From UBA4735 sp036569845 (GTDB taxonomy: Bacteria > Chloroflexota > Limnocylindria > P2-11E): DNA of 15,867 nucleotides. The stretch's first letter is position 1, and every line of letters starts with the position of its first letter. Of the stretch, positions 1 to 7,987 are shown in pieces. The stretch is taken from contig DATCPY010000044.1 in NCBI GenBank assembly GCA_036569845.1, positions 1 to 15,867 of the forward strand, written 5' to 3'. The notes under the pieces are model-generated. The model was not told the DNA's origin. It searched no databases and saw nothing but the letters and a program-made list of their open reading frames with translations. The position numbers and the translations under genes are program-made.

Positions 1-219
1 CATGATGTTCCCGCTGGAAAGCCAGTTGTAGTGGCCCTTCGGCGGAAGGTCCCACGGCCATGCGGCATGGAACTCGCCACCCTTCTTTGCCGTGCCGCCA
101 CCGCCGGTCGCGACCGGCGTGGTGCCGGGCGCGCAGGCGGCGGCCACCAGGCCGACGCTGACGAGCGCGGAATCACGCAGGAACCGGCGCCGATCGACGC
201 GATATCGCTGGTCGCTCAT
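1..219 (-). CDS. ABC transporter substrate-binding lipoprotein, N-terminus only (cut by window edge)
   Basis: The first 73 codons are visible and the rest lies beyond base 1. The N-terminus is an export signal: a twin-arginine motif RRRFL at residues 10-14, a hydrophobic stretch at 17-28, and Cys29 followed by a Gly/Thr-rich linker. This suggests Tat export and probable lipid anchoring, although the lipobox (AAAC) is weak at position -3. The mature part begins KKGGEF and then a Trp/Pro-rich segment ending GHYNW, in the style of family 5 solute-binding proteins. It would capture the solute outside the cell for the permeases and ATPases encoded upstream. AGGAGG about 8 bases before the ATG is a good ribosome site, and the ATG overlaps the stop of the preceding small membrane-protein gene as ATGA. 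The substrate cannot be told from this fragment. Family assignment rests mainly on signal type and operon position. Confidence 0.8.
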   Translation of the reverse strand, partial: MSDQRYRVDRRRFLRDSALVSVGLVAAACAPGTTPVATGGGGTAKKGGEFHAAWPWDLPPKGHYNWLSSGNIM

Positions 220-449
220 CGTTCCTTCCTCCTTCGCTGGACCGACGCATTGTGCGCTGGCGGCATCTTCGGTGTCGAATGCCAAATCAGTACAGCCACC
301 AATGACACGAAGGTCAGTCCAACGACCAGCGCCATCACGCTCACGACGAACTCGGCTGAATCGCGCGGCTCGAAGAGCAAGAGCACGGCTGCGGTGGCCG
401 TTACGAACGCGGCGATCCGGAAGCCGGCCCGGAGGAGCTGCGGGTCCAC
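216..449 (-). CDS. small two-helix membrane protein in ABC importer operon
   Basis: This is a 77-residue protein of unknown family. It has two strongly hydrophobic segments, at about residues 9-26 and 33-56, separated by a short charged loop (EPRDSAE). The C-terminal tail is basic and ends QRRRKER. The start is GTG placed directly after the TAA of the upstream ATPase gene, with GGAG about a dozen bases before it. Its TGA overlaps the ATG of the substrate-binding protein as ATGA. Such tight packing between an importer ATPase and its binding protein argues for a real, co-translated gene. It could be an accessory membrane subunit, a stabiliser of the permease complex, or an unrelated passenger. 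I do not recognise it, and no function is proposed beyond membrane location. Confidence 0.65.
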   Translation of the reverse strand: MDPQLLRAGFRIAAFVTATAAVLLLFEPRDSAEFVVSVMALVVGLTFVSLVAVLIWHSTPKMPPAHNASVQRRRKER

Positions 450-1517
450 TTACGCAAGCAGCTCCGCGGCGGGCTGACGCTCGCGGATCGCGACGTGACA
501 CGCGACCTCGCGCGGCGTGGCTCCGGGGAGGGGCAGGAGCTCGGGGACCTGCACGTCGCAGAGCCCCGGCTCGGCGAGCGGGCAGCGGGGGTGGAACGTA
601 CAGCCAGGCGGGAGCGCGAGGAGGCTCGGCACCTCCGCCGTCTTCAGCTGCACGCGATCTTTGTTTCGCGTGATCCGTGGGTCGGCCTCGGGGATCGCGG
701 CGATGAGCGCCGCGGAATACGGGTGCGCGGGATCTGACACGAGCGCTTCGCTACGCGCCAGCTCGACCATCCGCCCGAGGTACATGACCCCGATGCGCCC
801 CTCGCTCGCGAAATAGCGCGCGACCGCGAGGTCGTGCGTGATGAGCACGATGCTCACGCCCATCTCGTTGCGCAGCCCGAGCAGGAGGTTGAGCAACGAG
901 ATGCGGATCGAGACGTCGACCATCGACACAGCCTCGTCGGCCACGATGAGCCGTGGATCGACGGTGAGCGCGCGCGCGATCGCGACGCGCTGCCGCTGCC
1001 CGCCGGACAGCTGATGCGGATACTTCCCGAGGAAGTCGTCGGGCGGCGTGAGGCCGACCACCTGGAGCAGGTGCCGGACGCGATTGGTCGCGTCGCGGTT
1101 CCCTTTCGCCTTCTTGTGGCGGGAGATCGGAGCCGACAGGGTCTGGAAGATCGTTCGAGTCGGGTTGAGCGACGCGTAGGGGTCCTGATGCACCAGCTGC
1201 ACCGCGCGGCGGAACGCCGACAGGTCGTCGCCTTTCTTGCTCCAGACGTCGTGACCTTCGTACAGGAGCCGGCCGCCGGTCGGACGCAGGATGCCCGCGA
1301 GCATCCGGCCCGTGGTGGTCTTTCCGCAGCCGCTCTCGCCGACGATGCAGAGCGCTTCGCTCGCCCCGATCGCGAGCGACACGCTGTCGACGGCGGTGAT
1401 CGAGCCTCCGGGCACCTTGAATGACCGGCTCACGCGATCGAGCTCGATCAATGGACTGTCCTTTGAATGGGGCTCGGCCGGGGCCGGCGAAGCCGGGCCC
1501 GGCCGCACGACGGTCAT
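450..1517 (-). CDS. ABC importer ATPase, OppF/DppF type
   Basis: This 355-residue ATPase is one of two that power the importer. Visible motifs are Walker A GESGCGKTT (60-68), the Q-loop at VHQDPYASLNP (109-119), signature LSGGQ (170-174), Walker B LIVADE (190-195) and the switch His228. The C-terminal oligopeptide/dipeptide extension carries PAHPYS (263-268) and cysteines 306, 312, 320 and 340 in the CxxxxRCP...C pattern of this subfamily. The stretch after Walker B reads DEAVSMVD rather than the common DEPVSALD, while the catalytic Glu and D-loop Asp are kept. The ATG is chosen because it overlaps the TGA of the partner ATPase gene as ATGA and sits just before a normal N-terminus. An open frame continues upstream but lies inside the partner gene. 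The solute may be a peptide, opine, metal chelate or oligosaccharide. Confidence 0.92.
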   Translation of the reverse strand: MTVVRPGPASPAPAEPHSKDSPLIELDRVSRSFKVPGGSITAVDSVSLAIGASEALCIVGESGCGKTTTGRMLAGILRPTGGRLLYEGHDVWSKKGDDLSAFRRAVQLVHQDPYASLNPTRTIFQTLSAPISRHKKAKGNRDATNRVRHLLQVVGLTPPDDFLGKYPHQLSGGQRQRVAIARALTVDPRLIVADEAVSMVDVSIRISLLNLLLGLRNEMGVSIVLITHDLAVARYFASEGRIGVMYLGRMVELARSEALVSDPAHPYSAALIAAIPEADPRITRNKDRVQLKTAEVPSLLALPPGCTFHPRCPLAEPGLCDVQVPELLPLPGATPREVACHVAIRERQPAAELLA

Positions 1518-2545
1518 TCGGCGACCTTGGTCGCGACGGCGACCTCGGCTGTGCCGACCTGCTCCGCGACGGTCTTCCAGCGGATGCAGCGGGCGTCGTG
1601 GTCCGGCATGTCGACCGGCACCAGCTCGGGCTCCGTCTCGGCGCACGCGGCGATGGCCAGCGGGCAGCGCGGGGCATAGGTGCAGCCCGGCGGCAGCCGG
1701 ATCAGGTCGGGCGGCGATCCCGCGATCGACACCACGGAGCCCATCGCGCCCGAGACGCGTGGCACCGCGCGCAGGAGGCCGACCGAGTACGGATGCCGTG
1801 GGCGATAGAACAGGTCGGTCACCGACGCGCGCTCCACGACCGTCCCGGCGTACATCGTGATCATGCGATCGGCCAGCTCGGCCGCGATCGACAGGTCGTG
1901 CGAGATGAAGATCAGCGAGAAGCCGAGCTTCTTCCGCAGGGTCCCGAGCAGGTCGATGATCGACCGCTGGGTCAGGATGTCGAGCGCGGTCGTCGGCTCG
2001 TCGAGGATGATGAGCTGCGGCTCGAGCATCAGGCTGAGCGCGATGAGCACGCGCTGCTTCATCCCGCCCGACAGCTCGTGGGGGTACGCCTTCAGGACCC
2101 GCTCCGGATCCAGGTGCACGAGATCGAGCAGCTCCTCGGCGCGGGCGTGGATCTGCTTCGTGTCCTTCATGCCGTGCGCCCGCCCGGTGTCGGCGAACTG
2201 CTCCCAGACATTGATCACCGGGTTGAACGAGTTCAGCGCTGCCTGGAACACCATCGCGCACTCGCTCCAGCGGTACTGGCGCAGCTCGTCGTCGGGCAGC
2301 GTCTGGATGTCGACGGTCTCGCGATCGTTCGTATAGAGGATCTGGCCCTTCGTGATCCGCGCGGAGCGCGGCGAAAGGCGGATGAGGCTGATCGCCAGGG
2401 TCGTCTTGCCCGATCCGCTCTCGCCGATGATCGCGACCGTTTCGCCCTTCGCGATGTCGAACGAGACATCGCGCACCGCATGCACCGGCCCACGGCTGGT
2501 GCGGTAGTCGATGGACAGGTCGCGCACGGAAAGGATCGGGGTCAT
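1514..2545 (-). CDS. ABC importer ATPase, OppD/DppD type
   Basis: This 343-residue ATPase is the partner of the OppF/DppF-type protein encoded just downstream; the two should form the heterodimeric engine on the cytoplasmic face of the permeases. Motifs are Walker A GESGSGKTT (41-49), Q-loop Gln101, signature LSGGM (158-162) followed by KQR as is usual for DppD, Walker B LIILDE (178-183) with the canonical PTTALD after it, and switch His216. The C-terminal extension has RHPYS (250-254) and cysteines 288, 294, 301 and 320. Length is normal for the family. The ATG overlaps the stop of the upstream permease as ATGA with no clear ribosome site of its own, so translation is probably coupled. Its last codons overlap the next ATPase gene in the same way. 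Confidence 0.93.
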   Translation of the reverse strand: MTPILSVRDLSIDYRTSRGPVHAVRDVSFDIAKGETVAIIGESGSGKTTLAISLIRLSPRSARITKGQILYTNDRETVDIQTLPDDELRQYRWSECAMVFQAALNSFNPVINVWEQFADTGRAHGMKDTKQIHARAEELLDLVHLDPERVLKAYPHELSGGMKQRVLIALSLMLEPQLIILDEPTTALDILTQRSIIDLLGTLRKKLGFSLIFISHDLSIAAELADRMITMYAGTVVERASVTDLFYRPRHPYSVGLLRAVPRVSGAMGSVVSIAGSPPDLIRLPPGCTYAPRCPLAIAACAETEPELVPVDMPDHDARCIRWKTVAEQVGTAEVAVATKVAE

Positions 2546-3444
2546 GACGAACGGAGGCGCGGGTTGAAGATGTCCTCGAGCGCGTTGACGAAGAGGACGA
2601 GGGAGAGCTGGAGGAGGATGATCGCGAAGATCGGGCTGAACACGTACCAGAACGCGTCGCGGAAGTAGAACGCCCCCTGGCTGTTCGCGAAATAGAGCAT
2701 GAGCGCCCAGTTCTTGCCCGAGAACGGCACGAGGCCGAGGACGATGAGCGCGACCTGCGCGTAGATGGCGCCGGTCATCGCAAGCACGAAGTGGATGACG
2801 ATGTAGCTCCGCATGTTCGGGAGGATCTCCCGGAAGACGATGTGGAACAGCCCGAGGTCGAGGGACCGAGCGGCCTCGACGTAATCGCGCTCTTTCAGCG
2901 TCAGGACCTGCGCCCGCACCTGACGCATGAGGCCCGCCCAGCCCAGGAGCGAGAGCACGATGGCCAGCGCCAGGAAGTTCGTGGGTCGAGCGAGGGCGGA
3001 AATGACGATGAGGACGATGAGGTATGGGATCGTGAGGACGATGTCGGCGATCGCGACGAGCACGGCGTCCACCTTGCCGCCGACGATCGCGGAGACCGCG
3101 CCGAGCGTCGTCGCGATCAGCGTCGTCAGGAACGCGGTGACGAGCGCGACGCTGATGATCTCCCTGCCGCCCTGAACGATCTGGTTGAGCACGTCGCGGC
3201 CAGAGTTGTCCGTGCCGAGGAAATGCTCGAGCGACGGCGTCTGGTAGATCGAGTTCACGTCCGCCAGCTCCTGATTCGGCACGAAGATCGGAGCGATGAA
3301 CGCGAGAACGAGGAAGAACACGATCCCGATGAAGCCGATGAGGCCGCTCGGGCGCTTGGACAGGAGTCGCAAGAACCCGATCGCAGCCTGCACGGGCCGG
3401 GGGATCGCTGAGTCGCGCGAGCGTGGAAGGGCGGCCGCGGTCAT
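2542..3444 (-). CDS. ABC importer permease, OppC/DppC type
   Basis: This 300-residue inner-membrane permease is the second of the two forming the translocation path. An N-terminal helix (about 33-55) is followed by the characteristic HFLGTDNSGRDVL (74-86), then a permease core with helices at about 96-120, 127-150, 155-172, 213-236 and 268-288. The cytoplasmic coupling loop EAARSLDLG...ILPN (about 190-210) is the EAA motif that contacts the ATPases. The protein ends in the typical NALEDIFNPRLR. Length and order match the OppC/DppC family. The ATG overlaps the TGA of the OppB-type gene as ATGA, and the stop overlaps the OppD-type ATPase start likewise. Confidence 0.93.
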   Translation of the reverse strand: MTAAALPRSRDSAIPRPVQAAIGFLRLLSKRPSGLIGFIGIVFFLVLAFIAPIFVPNQELADVNSIYQTPSLEHFLGTDNSGRDVLNQIVQGGREIISVALVTAFLTTLIATTLGAVSAIVGGKVDAVLVAIADIVLTIPYLIVLIVISALARPTNFLALAIVLSLLGWAGLMRQVRAQVLTLKERDYVEAARSLDLGLFHIVFREILPNMRSYIVIHFVLAMTGAIYAQVALIVLGLVPFSGKNWALMLYFANSQGAFYFRDAFWYVFSPIFAIILLQLSLVLFVNALEDIFNPRLRSS

Positions 3445-4550
3445 GTACCGGTCGCCCCGCCGGCCCGGCCGATGCGCGGGTCAAGGCGGCTGTACAGGAG
3501 ATCGGCGGCGAGATTCGCGATGACGACCGCGAGCGTGACCAGCAACAGGATGCCCTGCATCACCGGGTAGTCGCGTTGGAGGAGCGCCGCCTGCAGGCGC
3601 AGACCGACGCCCTGATACACGAAGTACTGCTCGATGAGGATCGACCCGCCGATCGCGTAGCCGGCGGTGATCGCGAACTGAGTGACGAGCGGCAGGACGG
3701 CATTGCGTCCGACGTACGCGGTCATGATCCGGCCGTCGGATAGGCCGCGAGCCCGCGCCGCGTTGACGTAGTCCTCTTCGAGCGCGTTGACCGTCGCGCT
3801 CTTCATCCCGAGGATCCAGTGGCCGAGCGTCGCGAGGAAGAACACGCTGACCGGCAGGATCGCGTGATAGAGCACATCGCCGATGAACTGCGGCGTGAAC
3901 CCGGCCGGGATGCCGGGGCTCTGGGCGCCGCGCATCTGGGTGTATGGCACGATCCGCAGCTCTACGCCGAGCACGATCACGATGAGAAGCGCGATGAAGT
4001 AGCTGGGCACCGCGCTGATGACGGAGCCGCCGATCGACAGAACGTGGTCGATCGCCTTGTTCCGGTTGTACGCCGCCAACAGCCCGAGGAACACGCCCAC
4101 GCTGAAGCTCAACAGCAGTCCCGTCCCCACGGCGAACAGCGTCCAGGGCAGCACCGCGAGCACGATCGCCGTGACCGGCGTGCCCTGGGAGACGAAGGAG
4201 TACCCGAGGTTCCCATGGGCCAGGTTGCCGAGGAACGAGAGGTACTGCTCCGGCAGTGGCCGATCGAGGTCGATGCTGAACAGGCTCGCGGCCTGGCCGC
4301 GGGCCTCTTGGTAGGTCATCAGGCCGTCCTTGGTGAGCTCGTCGATCTTGATGTCGATCGGATTGCCGGGCATGAGCCGGATCAGGAAGAACGTGATGGT
4401 CGTGGTGACGAACACCGTGAGGAACGCCTTGAGCACGGCCTGCGCGACCGGATGCCGCCAGTAGCCGAGGAGGTGTCGCGCGCGGCGCGCGCTGGGCGTC
4501 GTCGGGAACTGTTGCGCGACCATCTTCGCGTCGGCGGGCGTCGCGGTCAC
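3441..4550 (-). CDS. ABC importer permease, OppB/DppB type
   Basis: This 369-residue inner-membrane permease heads the importer genes. The first helix (about 40-58) ends in the family signature RLMPGNP (58-64). A periplasmic segment of about 65 residues follows, then the multi-helix core. The EAA coupling loop is at about 259-290 (YVNAARARGLSDGRI...NAVLPLV), and the C-terminus LYSRLDPRI is typical. The N-terminus is longer than usual, with about 35 polar residues before the first helix. I take the GTG start because AGGA lies 7 bases upstream and the reading begins naturally there; an in-frame ATG at codon 10 is the alternative. The gene follows the HAD phosphatase after 28 bases, so it may share the folC-led transcript. 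Confidence 0.92.
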   Translation of the reverse strand: MTATPADAKMVAQQFPTTPSARRARHLLGYWRHPVAQAVLKAFLTVFVTTTITFFLIRLMPGNPIDIKIDELTKDGLMTYQEARGQAASLFSIDLDRPLPEQYLSFLGNLAHGNLGYSFVSQGTPVTAIVLAVLPWTLFAVGTGLLLSFSVGVFLGLLAAYNRNKAIDHVLSIGGSVISAVPSYFIALLIVIVLGVELRIVPYTQMRGAQSPGIPAGFTPQFIGDVLYHAILPVSVFFLATLGHWILGMKSATVNALEEDYVNAARARGLSDGRIMTAYVGRNAVLPLVTQFAITAGYAIGGSILIEQYFVYQGVGLRLQAALLQRDYPVMQGILLLVTLAVVIANLAADLLYSRLDPRIGRAGGATGT

Positions 4551-4578
4551 GCCCGCATCCTAGGACGGTCGAACAGCG

Positions 4579-5241
4579 CTAGGACCCGTCGAGCAGCGTT
4601 TGGAGGGACACCGCAGCCAATGACTCGAAGCGGTGATCGGCGCCGGTGAGGTCCATCGCGATCGTGAGCTCGTTCGGCACGACCACGCAGCGCATGCCGG
4701 CGGCCTGAGCCGCGAGCATGCCGTTACGCGAGTCCTCGAACGCGATCGCCTCATTCGGGCGCACGCCCAGGCCCGCGCACGCGGCCAGATAGAGGTCGGG
4801 CGCCGGCTTCGCGCGCAGATCGGGCCGGTCGCGGCACTGGACGTGATCGAAGTACCGCGCGAGGTCGAGCCGCTCGAGGTGGCCGACGACCCACTTCGGT
4901 GTCGAGCTCGAGCACACCGCGAGGCGCAAGCCCCTGGACCGCGCGTCGGTGAGGAGCGCGCGTAGCCCGGCGCTCTCGGCCGCGGCCATCACGAGCTCGG
5001 TCTTTCGCGCGTCGCGTCGCTTCTCGATCTCGTCGCGGTCCGCCCGCGGTCCGATGAGCCCCTCGAGGTACGCGAGCGCGTCGAACCAGCCGCCCTCGCG
5101 ACCGATGTATTCGAGCCACAGCTCTTTGGGGAGCTCGTGCCCGAATTCGCGGTAGACCTCGACCCATGCCTGATACGCGGGCGTCTCGGTCTCCAGGATG
5201 AGGCCGTCGAAGTCGAAGACGAGCGCCCGGATCACCACCAT
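4579..5241 (-). CDS. HAD-family hydrolase (beta-phosphoglucomutase-like phosphatase)
   Basis: This 220-residue soluble HAD enzyme belongs to the group with an alpha-helical cap between motifs I and II. Motif I is DFDGLILETE (10-19), with nucleophile Asp10 and acid/base Asp12. Motif II is the SSS at 111-113 after a Cys, motif III is Lys145 in AKPAPD, and motif IV is FEDSRNG (168-174) with Glu169 and Asp170. This layout fits sugar-phosphate and nucleotide phosphatases and phosphomutases of the GPH/PGMB type; the substrate is not predictable from sequence. The ATG lies inside the last codons of folC (10-base overlap). GGAG sits only 2 bases before it, so GTG at codon 2 or 3 may be the real start. 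It belongs to the folC-importer gene string. Confidence 0.9.
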   Translation of the reverse strand: MVVIRALVFDFDGLILETETPAYQAWVEVYREFGHELPKELWLEYIGREGGWFDALAYLEGLIGPRADRDEIEKRRDARKTELVMAAAESAGLRALLTDARSRGLRLAVCSSSTPKWVVGHLERLDLARYFDHVQCRDRPDLRAKPAPDLYLAACAGLGVRPNEAIAFEDSRNGMLAAQAAGMRCVVVPNELTIAMDLTGADHRFESLAAVSLQTLLDGS

Positions 5242-6500
5242 CGCTCCGACGGTACGAGACCGAGCGCCGTGCGTGCTTCGGCCACGAGCGCGAGCGAGCC
5301 GGCAACGCAGACCAGGCCATCGGGACCGGCCAGCCGACGCGCTGCGGCGAGTGCCGCGGGGACGTCGGGGGCCGTCGTGACCGGAGCTCGCGCGCCGCGC
5401 GCCGCGGCGCGCGCGACCGCACTGGGATCGGCCGCACGCGGGCTGGCTGAGCGGGTCGCGATGATCGCCGAGGCGATGTGGACGAGCGGCTGGACCACCG
5501 CGCGCGCGTCCTTGTCCCGCGCGACGCCTAGGACGAAGACGAGACGCCGTCCACCGCGCTCGTGCCGCAGCGTGCGCGCGAGCGCTTCCGCCGACGCGCC
5601 GTTGTGCGCACCGTCGAGCACGAATGCCGGCCGGCCGCGGACGCGCTCGAAGCGCGCGGGCCAGCTCGTCATGCGCAGCCCGCGCGCGGCGGCGCGCTCA
5701 TCGATGCCAAGCGCGCGGGCGGCGGCCACTGCGACCGCCGCGTTCTGGCGTTGGTGGTCACCGCTCAGTCCGAGGTCGGTGTGCACGTCCAGCGGGCGTA
5801 CGACGCGCACCTGCGCGCCCGCCGAACGCGACACGCGGTGGATCGCACGCGCTGCGGCGGGCCGCTGCACCGCGACGAGCGCCGGCCGGCCGCGACGGAC
5901 GATGCCCGCCTTCTCGGTGGCGATCGCCGCGAGCGTCCGTCCGAGGATCGCGGTGTGGTCGTAGCTGACCGACGTGACGACCGACACGACCGGATCGAGC
6001 GCGTTCGTCGCGTCGATGCGGCCACCGAGTCCGACCTCGACGACGGCCACGGCGCAGCCGCGCGCCGCGAACGCGCGCATGGCGAGCAGCAGGGTCAGCT
6101 CGAAGGTCGTCGGCTCACCCGCGTCAGGATGCAGCCGCCGGAGGCGCGCGACGAGCGGGCGGAGATCGTCGATCGCCCGCGTGAAGTCGGTTTCGGAGAG
6201 CAGCGCGCCGTCGACGCGGACCCGCTCCCGGTACGTCTGGAGATGCGGCGACGTGAACAGGCCGGCCGAGGTCCCTGAGGCGTGCAGGATCCACGCGAGG
6301 AACGCCGCGGTCGAGCCCTTGCCCTTCGTGCCCGCGATGAGCACGACGCGCATCCGCTCATCGGGATGGCCCGCGAGCGCGAGTAGCGCACGCATCCGCC
6401 CGAGCCGCCACTTCGCGGCGTAACTCGCGCGCGGATTCCACCCGACCCCGAGCGCAGGATCGGAGAAGCCGAGCAGCCATTCGAGCGCGGTCGCGGCCAT
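5232..6500 (-). CDS. folC: bifunctional folylpolyglutamate synthase/dihydrofolate synthase
   Basis: This 422-residue Mur-ligase-family enzyme adds glutamate to dihydropteroate and folates in the cytoplasm, using ATP. Seen are the P-loop AGTKGKGST (56-64), the SPHL loop (84-87), VEVGLGGRIDATN (154-166), SYDHTAILG (179-187), TEKAGI (195-200) with the Lys normally carbamylated (Lys197), GDHQRQNAA (247-255), PARFER (281-286) and LDGAHN (295-300). All are diagnostic for FolC. The C-terminal domain is complete. I chose the ATG giving MAATALEWL because that matches the family's usual N-terminus. A second in-frame ATG 30 bases earlier has no better ribosome site. It is the first gene of the leftward string and diverges from the gene at 6551 across 50 bases. 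Folate synthesis has no evident link with the importer downstream. Confidence 0.95.
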   Translation of the reverse strand: MAATALEWLLGFSDPALGVGWNPRASYAAKWRLGRMRALLALAGHPDERMRVVLIAGTKGKGSTAAFLAWILHASGTSAGLFTSPHLQTYRERVRVDGALLSETDFTRAIDDLRPLVARLRRLHPDAGEPTTFELTLLLAMRAFAARGCAVAVVEVGLGGRIDATNALDPVVSVVTSVSYDHTAILGRTLAAIATEKAGIVRRGRPALVAVQRPAAARAIHRVSRSAGAQVRVVRPLDVHTDLGLSGDHQRQNAAVAVAAARALGIDERAAARGLRMTSWPARFERVRGRPAFVLDGAHNGASAEALARTLRHERGGRRLVFVLGVARDKDARAVVQPLVHIASAIIATRSASPRAADPSAVARAAARGARAPVTTAPDVPAALAAARRLAGPDGLVCVAGSLALVAEARTALGLVPSERWW

Positions 6501-6524
6501 GGACCCGCCGATTGTGCCCCGCCA

Positions 6525-6530
6525 TACCAT
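6525..6530 (+). promoter_or_regulatory. possible -10 element for the gene at 6551
   Basis: TACCAT (TAnnnT form) lies 20 bases before the ATG, inside the 50-base gap between divergent folC and the membrane-anchored protein gene. AGGA at 6542-6545 is then a plausible ribosome site, 5 bases before the start. No convincing -35 hexamer is visible. The assignment rests only on position and a loose motif. Confidence 0.2.
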
Positions 6531-6550
6531 CGTCGTGGAGCAGGACGGAA

Positions 6551-7117
6551 ATGATCGAAGACCTCGACGTCATCGTGGAACCCGTGCCGACGGCGCGCGA
6601 TCGCTGGCTGTTGCCGGCGTTCGCCGCGATCGCTCTCTGCGCGGTCCTCGCGACGACCTTCGTGCGGCAGGTACCCGCGCGATCGGTCGTATTCGCTGCT
6701 CCAGTGTCGAGGCCGAGCATCCTCGAGAGCCTCCCGCCGGCGACCGGCATCCGGACCCTCGAGCTCCCGCGGACGCTGGCGACGTTGCAGGTGCGCACGC
6801 AGATCTCGGGCGTGACCGGGCTCGCGAGCATGGACCTGAGCGATGGATTCCGCGATCTCTATCGCTTCGCCGACGGCCGGCTGCTGATCGTCCTGGAGTA
6901 TCCGGACACCGCGCGGCGGTCGGCCGCGCCGCCCGCGAACGCGTCGCAGGCCGAGCACCGCGTCGCGGTGCGCGGTGTCTCGGGCATCGGCTACGAGACC
7001 GCGACCGCGACGTTGCCGCTCGCGATCGCCTGGTGGTCCGACGCGATGCAGTACGTCGTCGGCGGCGCGGGGTTCACCGAGGACCAGCTCGTTCAGCTCG
7101 CGTCACAGCTGCGATAA
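6551..7117 (+). CDS. membrane-anchored protein resembling DUF4367 (hypothetical)
   Basis: This 188-residue protein has a short cytoplasmic N-terminus, one transmembrane helix (about 19-37) and an extracytoplasmic domain of about 150 residues. The second half has alternating strands with FADGRLLIVLEYP (106-118), VAVRGVSGIGYE (138-149) and a terminal LAIAWWSDAMQYVVGG...FTEDQLVQLASQLR pattern. This resembles, from memory, the DUF4367 fold found at the C-terminus of anti-sigma-like and lipoprotein-carrier-like membrane proteins; no search was possible. No sigma factor or zinc-binding anti-sigma domain is present. The ATG at 6551 is chosen because AGGA lies 5 bases upstream; an earlier in-frame ATG at 6512 has no ribosome site and would overlap the divergent gap. 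The gene is followed after 30 bases by the amidase gene and may be co-transcribed with it. Confidence 0.75.
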   Translation: MIEDLDVIVEPVPTARDRWLLPAFAAIALCAVLATTFVRQVPARSVVFAAPVSRPSILESLPPATGIRTLELPRTLATLQVRTQISGVTGLASMDLSDGFRDLYRFADGRLLIVLEYPDTARRSAAPPANASQAEHRVAVRGVSGIGYETATATLPLAIAWWSDAMQYVVGGAGFTEDQLVQLASQLR

Positions 7118-7135
7118 GGTCTGCGCAGTGTCAGT

Positions 7136-7145
7136 GGAGGTGATC
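7136..7145 (+). promoter_or_regulatory. very strong ribosome binding site of the amidase gene
   Basis: GGAGGTGATC is fully complementary to the conserved 3' end of bacterial 16S rRNA over ten bases. Its GGAGG core ends 7 bases before the ATG at 7148. It fixes the start codon and contrasts with the weak or absent sites of most other genes in the window. Confidence 0.8.
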
Positions 7146-7147
7146 GA

Positions 7148-7986
<839 letters not shown>

Positions 7987-7987
<1 letters not shown>

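Noticed and set aside
1518..2261. Upstream extension of the OppF-type ATPase frame
   Set aside because: It lies inside the OppD-type ATPase gene and translates to Arg/Ala-rich sequence; the ATGA start at 1517 is natural for the family.
1421..2668. Plus-strand open frame of 415 codons opposite the OppD-type ATPase
   Set aside because: It has low-complexity Arg/Asp/Leu composition and no recognisable motif, and lies fully opposite a well-supported gene.
4558..4585. Palindrome TCCTAGGA and repeated GTCCTAG between the HAD gene and the OppB-type gene
   Set aside because: It is short and partly made of stop-codon sequence; with no stem-loop plus T-run it is not convincing as a terminator or operator.
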